Assembly (NCBI GenBank): GCA_030653935.1
Contig: JAURYL010000116.1
Span: 1 to 64,000 of the forward strand
Reading direction: 5' to 3'
DNA length: 64,000 nt
Source: Pseudomonadota bacterium
GTDB lineage: Bacteria > Pseudomonadota > Gammaproteobacteria > Burkholderiales > Thiobacillaceae
A program made the translations under genes and the position numbers. The notes below the pieces were generated by a model that did no database searches, was not told the DNA's origin, and worked only from the letters and a program-made list of their open reading frames with translations. Shown here piece after piece: positions 61,721-64,000 of the stretch (position 1 is the first letter of the stretch; every line of letters starts with the position of its first letter).

Positions 61721-63033
61721 TACTCGGTACCCTCCAGAAAGCGGATCAGTGAGCTGGCACGGGTTAGCTCCGGTTCATCCTGACCCAGCTTCTGTTCCAG
61801 CTGCTCAATCGCGGTGCGTGCATCGTCGAAACGCTCTTCGTCAATCAACTCAAACAGGTGTTTCAGCTCGCCATCCACCTGCCGGTTACGAACAGGAGCG
61901 CCCATGAACTCTTGCAGGATGCGGTTGGCGTCCATGCCGTAGGCCTCGGTCGGCACGGTTACGCATACCTTGCCATCTCGGAACTCCAGGAAGCGCACGC
62001 AGCGCGCCTCGACTTCGCCTAGCACCAGCGGTGAATGCGTGGTCACCACGAACTGGCAGGCCCGGAATATGTGCTGCAAACGTTGCAGCACATCCCGCTG
62101 CCACTTGGGGTGCAGGTGCAGTTCAATCTCGTCGATCATCACCAGCGCCACGCCCTCGGCAATCGGGTTACCGCTTTCCGGGTTAGCAATCGCAAGGCGG
62201 CGGGTTAGATCGAACACCAGGGCCAAGAGGCCGCGCTCGCCGTCCGACAATTGGTGCAGATAGAACGGCTGGCCGCGCTTGTCCACCACGAAGCCGAGCC
62301 GGGGCGCTTCAACGATGCGCAAGTTGTTGAACTCGGGCACCAGATCAGTGACCACTTGGCGCAGAGCCTCCAGCACTTTCAGGCGTTGCGGATGGCCTTC
62401 TGCCCCTAACTTCTCCTGCGTGCGGAACCAGTGCATGAACTCACGTAGCTCCACTTCACGGTCTTGGAGCGCCCGACTATAGGCGATGGATGGCTCGAAG
62501 GGCTTGGCTGGTGGCAGGGTGCGTGGTTGGCCCGGCAACTGGCGTTTGGGCGAGAAGTACACCGCTAGCGGTGGGTGGCGCGATGCTTTGAGGCTGGCCA
62601 GCGCTGCGCGGGTTTCCTGCATACCGGCATGTAAATCGCCGGTCAAAGTACGCGCCTGCAATGCCTGGGCGAAATCGTCGCTGCTCCCGCTGCTTTGGTC
62701 CTGTCGCAGCAACACAAAGCGATCACTTTCGTCCTCAGCCGCACGTACACGCTGAACGCCGACGTTCAAGGCCTGGTCGGCCACGCGCAGGCGGGCCGAC
62801 ACCTCCAGCGAAGCCTTGTCACTATGGATATCGTCGTCAGTGAAATACAGGGGCGCGGAACGCGACGGGGTGAACTCAGGCATGGCGCGCGACAGCAACA
62901 CCGCCAGCGCGTGCAGCACGGTCGATTTGCCCACGCCGTTAACGCCGGCGATCAGCGTCACATCCGGTTCAAAGGTGATATCGAGCTGTTCAAAGCCGCC
63001 ACAGTGCACGAGGGTGAGGCTATCCAGTTTCAT
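61720..63033 (-). CDS. ptuA: AAA/ABC-type ATPase of a Septu-like system (PtuA)
   Basis: 437 residues. SMC/ABC-like ATPase: Walker A AGVNGVGKS (about 29-37), a central region without TM or long coiled coil, signature LSDGERGLLALVFDL (about 264-278), Walker B VALVMIDEIELHLHP and H-loop VVTTHSPLVLGEV. This OLD/PtuA-type layout followed by a 216-residue HNH gene is the two-gene Septu organisation. The ATP-binding protein is thought to sense infection and restrain or activate PtuB. Coupled to hsdS (ATGA overlap) and ptuB (TAATG). Confidence 0.85.
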   Translation of the reverse strand: MKLDSLTLVHCGGFEQLDITFEPDVTLIAGVNGVGKSTVLHALAVLLSRAMPEFTPSRSAPLYFTDDDIHSDKASLEVSARLRVADQALNVGVQRVRAAEDESDRFVLLRQDQSSGSSDDFAQALQARTLTGDLHAGMQETRAALASLKASRHPPLAVYFSPKRQLPGQPRTLPPAKPFEPSIAYSRALQDREVELREFMHWFRTQEKLGAEGHPQRLKVLEALRQVVTDLVPEFNNLRIVEAPRLGFVVDKRGQPFYLHQLSDGERGLLALVFDLTRRLAIANPESGNPIAEGVALVMIDEIELHLHPKWQRDVLQRLQHIFRACQFVVTTHSPLVLGEVEARCVRFLEFRDGKVCVTVPTEAYGMDANRILQEFMGAPVRNRQVDGELKHLFELIDEERFDDARTAIEQLEQKLGQDEPELTRASSLIRFLEGTE

Positions 63034-64000
63034 CCGGTCATCACCTCTAGCGGAATCTGGCCAGTGACGGCGGCAGTGATTAGGGCGACGCGGCGCTCTT
63101 TGAGCAGTTCGGATGACCGCCGAATGTGTTTGCGGATCGGATTCGATGTCTTGGCGTCGTCGTCAAGAAAGCAAACGATTTTCTCCTGCTCGTCGACTGG
63201 CGGAAGGGGGATATGAATTTCACCGTAGCGCGTCGGACTCAGATTGGCCTGGCCGATAGCCGGAATGGCGTTCTTGCGCGCGTATTCCAAAAACTGGGTT
63301 GAGTTCAGCAGATAGACAAGAAAGTGAGGTATGGCGCGATGATTAACGCGAAGTCGTACAAGGTAAGAAGCAAAGGTCAAAGTATTTTCCGGTTCAAAGT
63401 CAATGACACCCACCTTTGCAATTTGGTCGAGGCTGTTCGTTCGATTGAAAAGCAAGTCGTTTCGCTGAAGCAGGAGCGATTCATCGACCTGCGTGATCGT
63501 TCCCGCTTTGGTGACATCGATTCTGCCATCGGCGATGCAACTCATTCGAAGCACTGAGATATCGCCTTCATCGCGAATGCTTTCTGATAAGCCGTAGTCG
63601 GATGAGGCCCAAGTTCGTTTCAGCTGGCAAACATCCCAAGTCGCAGGAACCGAGGGGAGCCACTTCATCTGAGATAGCTTCATCGGTGCATCGGGATTGA
63701 GGCCATGAGTGACGACGCGACTGATAAGGGCTGCGCGCTTTTCTTCCAGCAGCGCCAGCATGCGTTCCTTCTCCGCAATCAGACCGTCAATGCGGGCGGT
63801 TTCGAGGTCGAGGTAGTCGGCGATCTGACTTTGGATGCTCAACGGAGGTAACGGCAGCAAAGCGGAGCCTATGGCCCCTTTGGGCAGTCCGTATCTCGTC
63901 ACGCCTGTCGCTTCTAGCTCCAGTTGGAGTGCCACTGGTCTGGACTGAATGCAACGGAATAGAAAGCGCCCGTCTAGAACATTTTTATCTGGACGAATAA
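63030..64000 (-). CDS. hsdS: type I restriction specificity subunit, 5-prime end outside the window
   Basis: At least 323 codons visible; the frame stays open to the window edge, so the gene begins beyond 64000. Seen: the C-terminal end of the first target-recognition domain (GRFLFRCIQS onward), the conserved central helix LPPLSIQSQIADYLDLETAR with IAEKERMLALLEEKRAALIS, the second target-recognition domain beginning near MKWLPSVPATWDVCQL, and the last conserved helix PLPPVDEQEKIVCFLDDDAK. It determines the DNA site of the methylase and nuclease. hsdM is expected beyond the edge. Confidence 0.93.
   Translation of the reverse strand, partial: IRPDKNVLDGRFLFRCIQSRPVALQLELEATGVTRYGLPKGAIGSALLPLPPLSIQSQIADYLDLETARIDGLIAEKERMLALLEEKRAALISRVVTHGLNPDAPMKLSQMKWLPSVPATWDVCQLKRTWASSDYGLSESIRDEGDISVLRMSCIADGRIDVTKAGTITQVDESLLLQRNDLLFNRTNSLDQIAKVGVIDFEPENTLTFASYLVRLRVNHRAIPHFLVYLLNSTQFLEYARKNAIPAIGQANLSPTRYGEIHIPLPPVDEQEKIVCFLDDDAKTSNPIRKHIRRSSELLKERRVALITAAVTGQIPLEVMTG

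Overview
The window is GC-rich, densely coded DNA from a motile, denitrifying proteobacterium. A Rhodocyclales-like betaproteobacterium fits best. The grounds are a Sec-exported (clade II type) nosZ with a nosC-B-D-G-H-F-L-Y operon, ribF-ileS-lspA-fkpB-ispH gene order, an adenylylatable glnA with ntrBC, flagellar sigma-28 promoters, and several classes of intergenic palindrome. The taxonomic call is an inference from gene content only. No rRNA, tRNA, CRISPR array or intact transposase gene was found.

Layout. 0.1-10.4 kb: three membrane GGDEF-EAL proteins (two with a CxxCH heme-type sensor domain, one ending in a zinc-binding CZB domain), a short exported protein fragment and a chemoreceptor. 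10.4-16.3 kb: a VapBC toxin-antitoxin pair and ribF-[ORF6N gene]-ileS-lspA. 16.4-31.0 kb: a one-strand chemosensory cluster preceded by a sigma-28 promoter: cheW, cheR-TPR, cheW, REC-HD-GYP, globin-coupled receptor, NIT-domain receptor, cheA-REC, cheB, Hpt-like-REC, cheC and PAS-GGDEF. It resembles the Wsp logic but carries both a c-di-GMP synthase and a c-di-GMP hydrolase as candidate outputs. 31.2-37.5 kb: fkpB, ispH, mgtE, a sigma-28-driven chemoreceptor, mtgA and aroE. 37.5-42.6 kb: nitrogen control, with glnA behind a sigma-54 promoter and NtrC-type sites, then ntrB and ntrC. 43.0-45.5 kb: a second VapBC pair, an AEC transporter and two small unknowns. 45.6-57.9 kb: nosZ with its own promoter region and terminator, then an eleven-gene nos operon behind two FNR/DNR-type boxes. 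58.0-64.0 kb (minus strand): a lower-GC defence block in which a Septu-like ATPase/HNH pair sits between hsdS and hsdR of a type I restriction system. The window edge cuts hsdS.

The most unusual property is how repeats and genes interact. At least six palindromic repeat families fill the intergenic gaps, and many copies also lie in frame inside genes: ORF6N (two), ileS, cheA, cheC, aroE and probably nosG. In the nos operon they form the amino-terminal part of the signal peptides of NosD1, NosL, a TlpA-like protein and NosD2. One copy supplies the stop codons of two convergent genes (ispH and mgtE), and another sits at the scar of an apparently deleted chemoreceptor.

Functionally the window links environmental sensing (heme, zinc, nitrate-type and globin sensors), c-di-GMP turnover and motility (sigma-28) with nitrogen assimilation and anaerobic N2O respiration.
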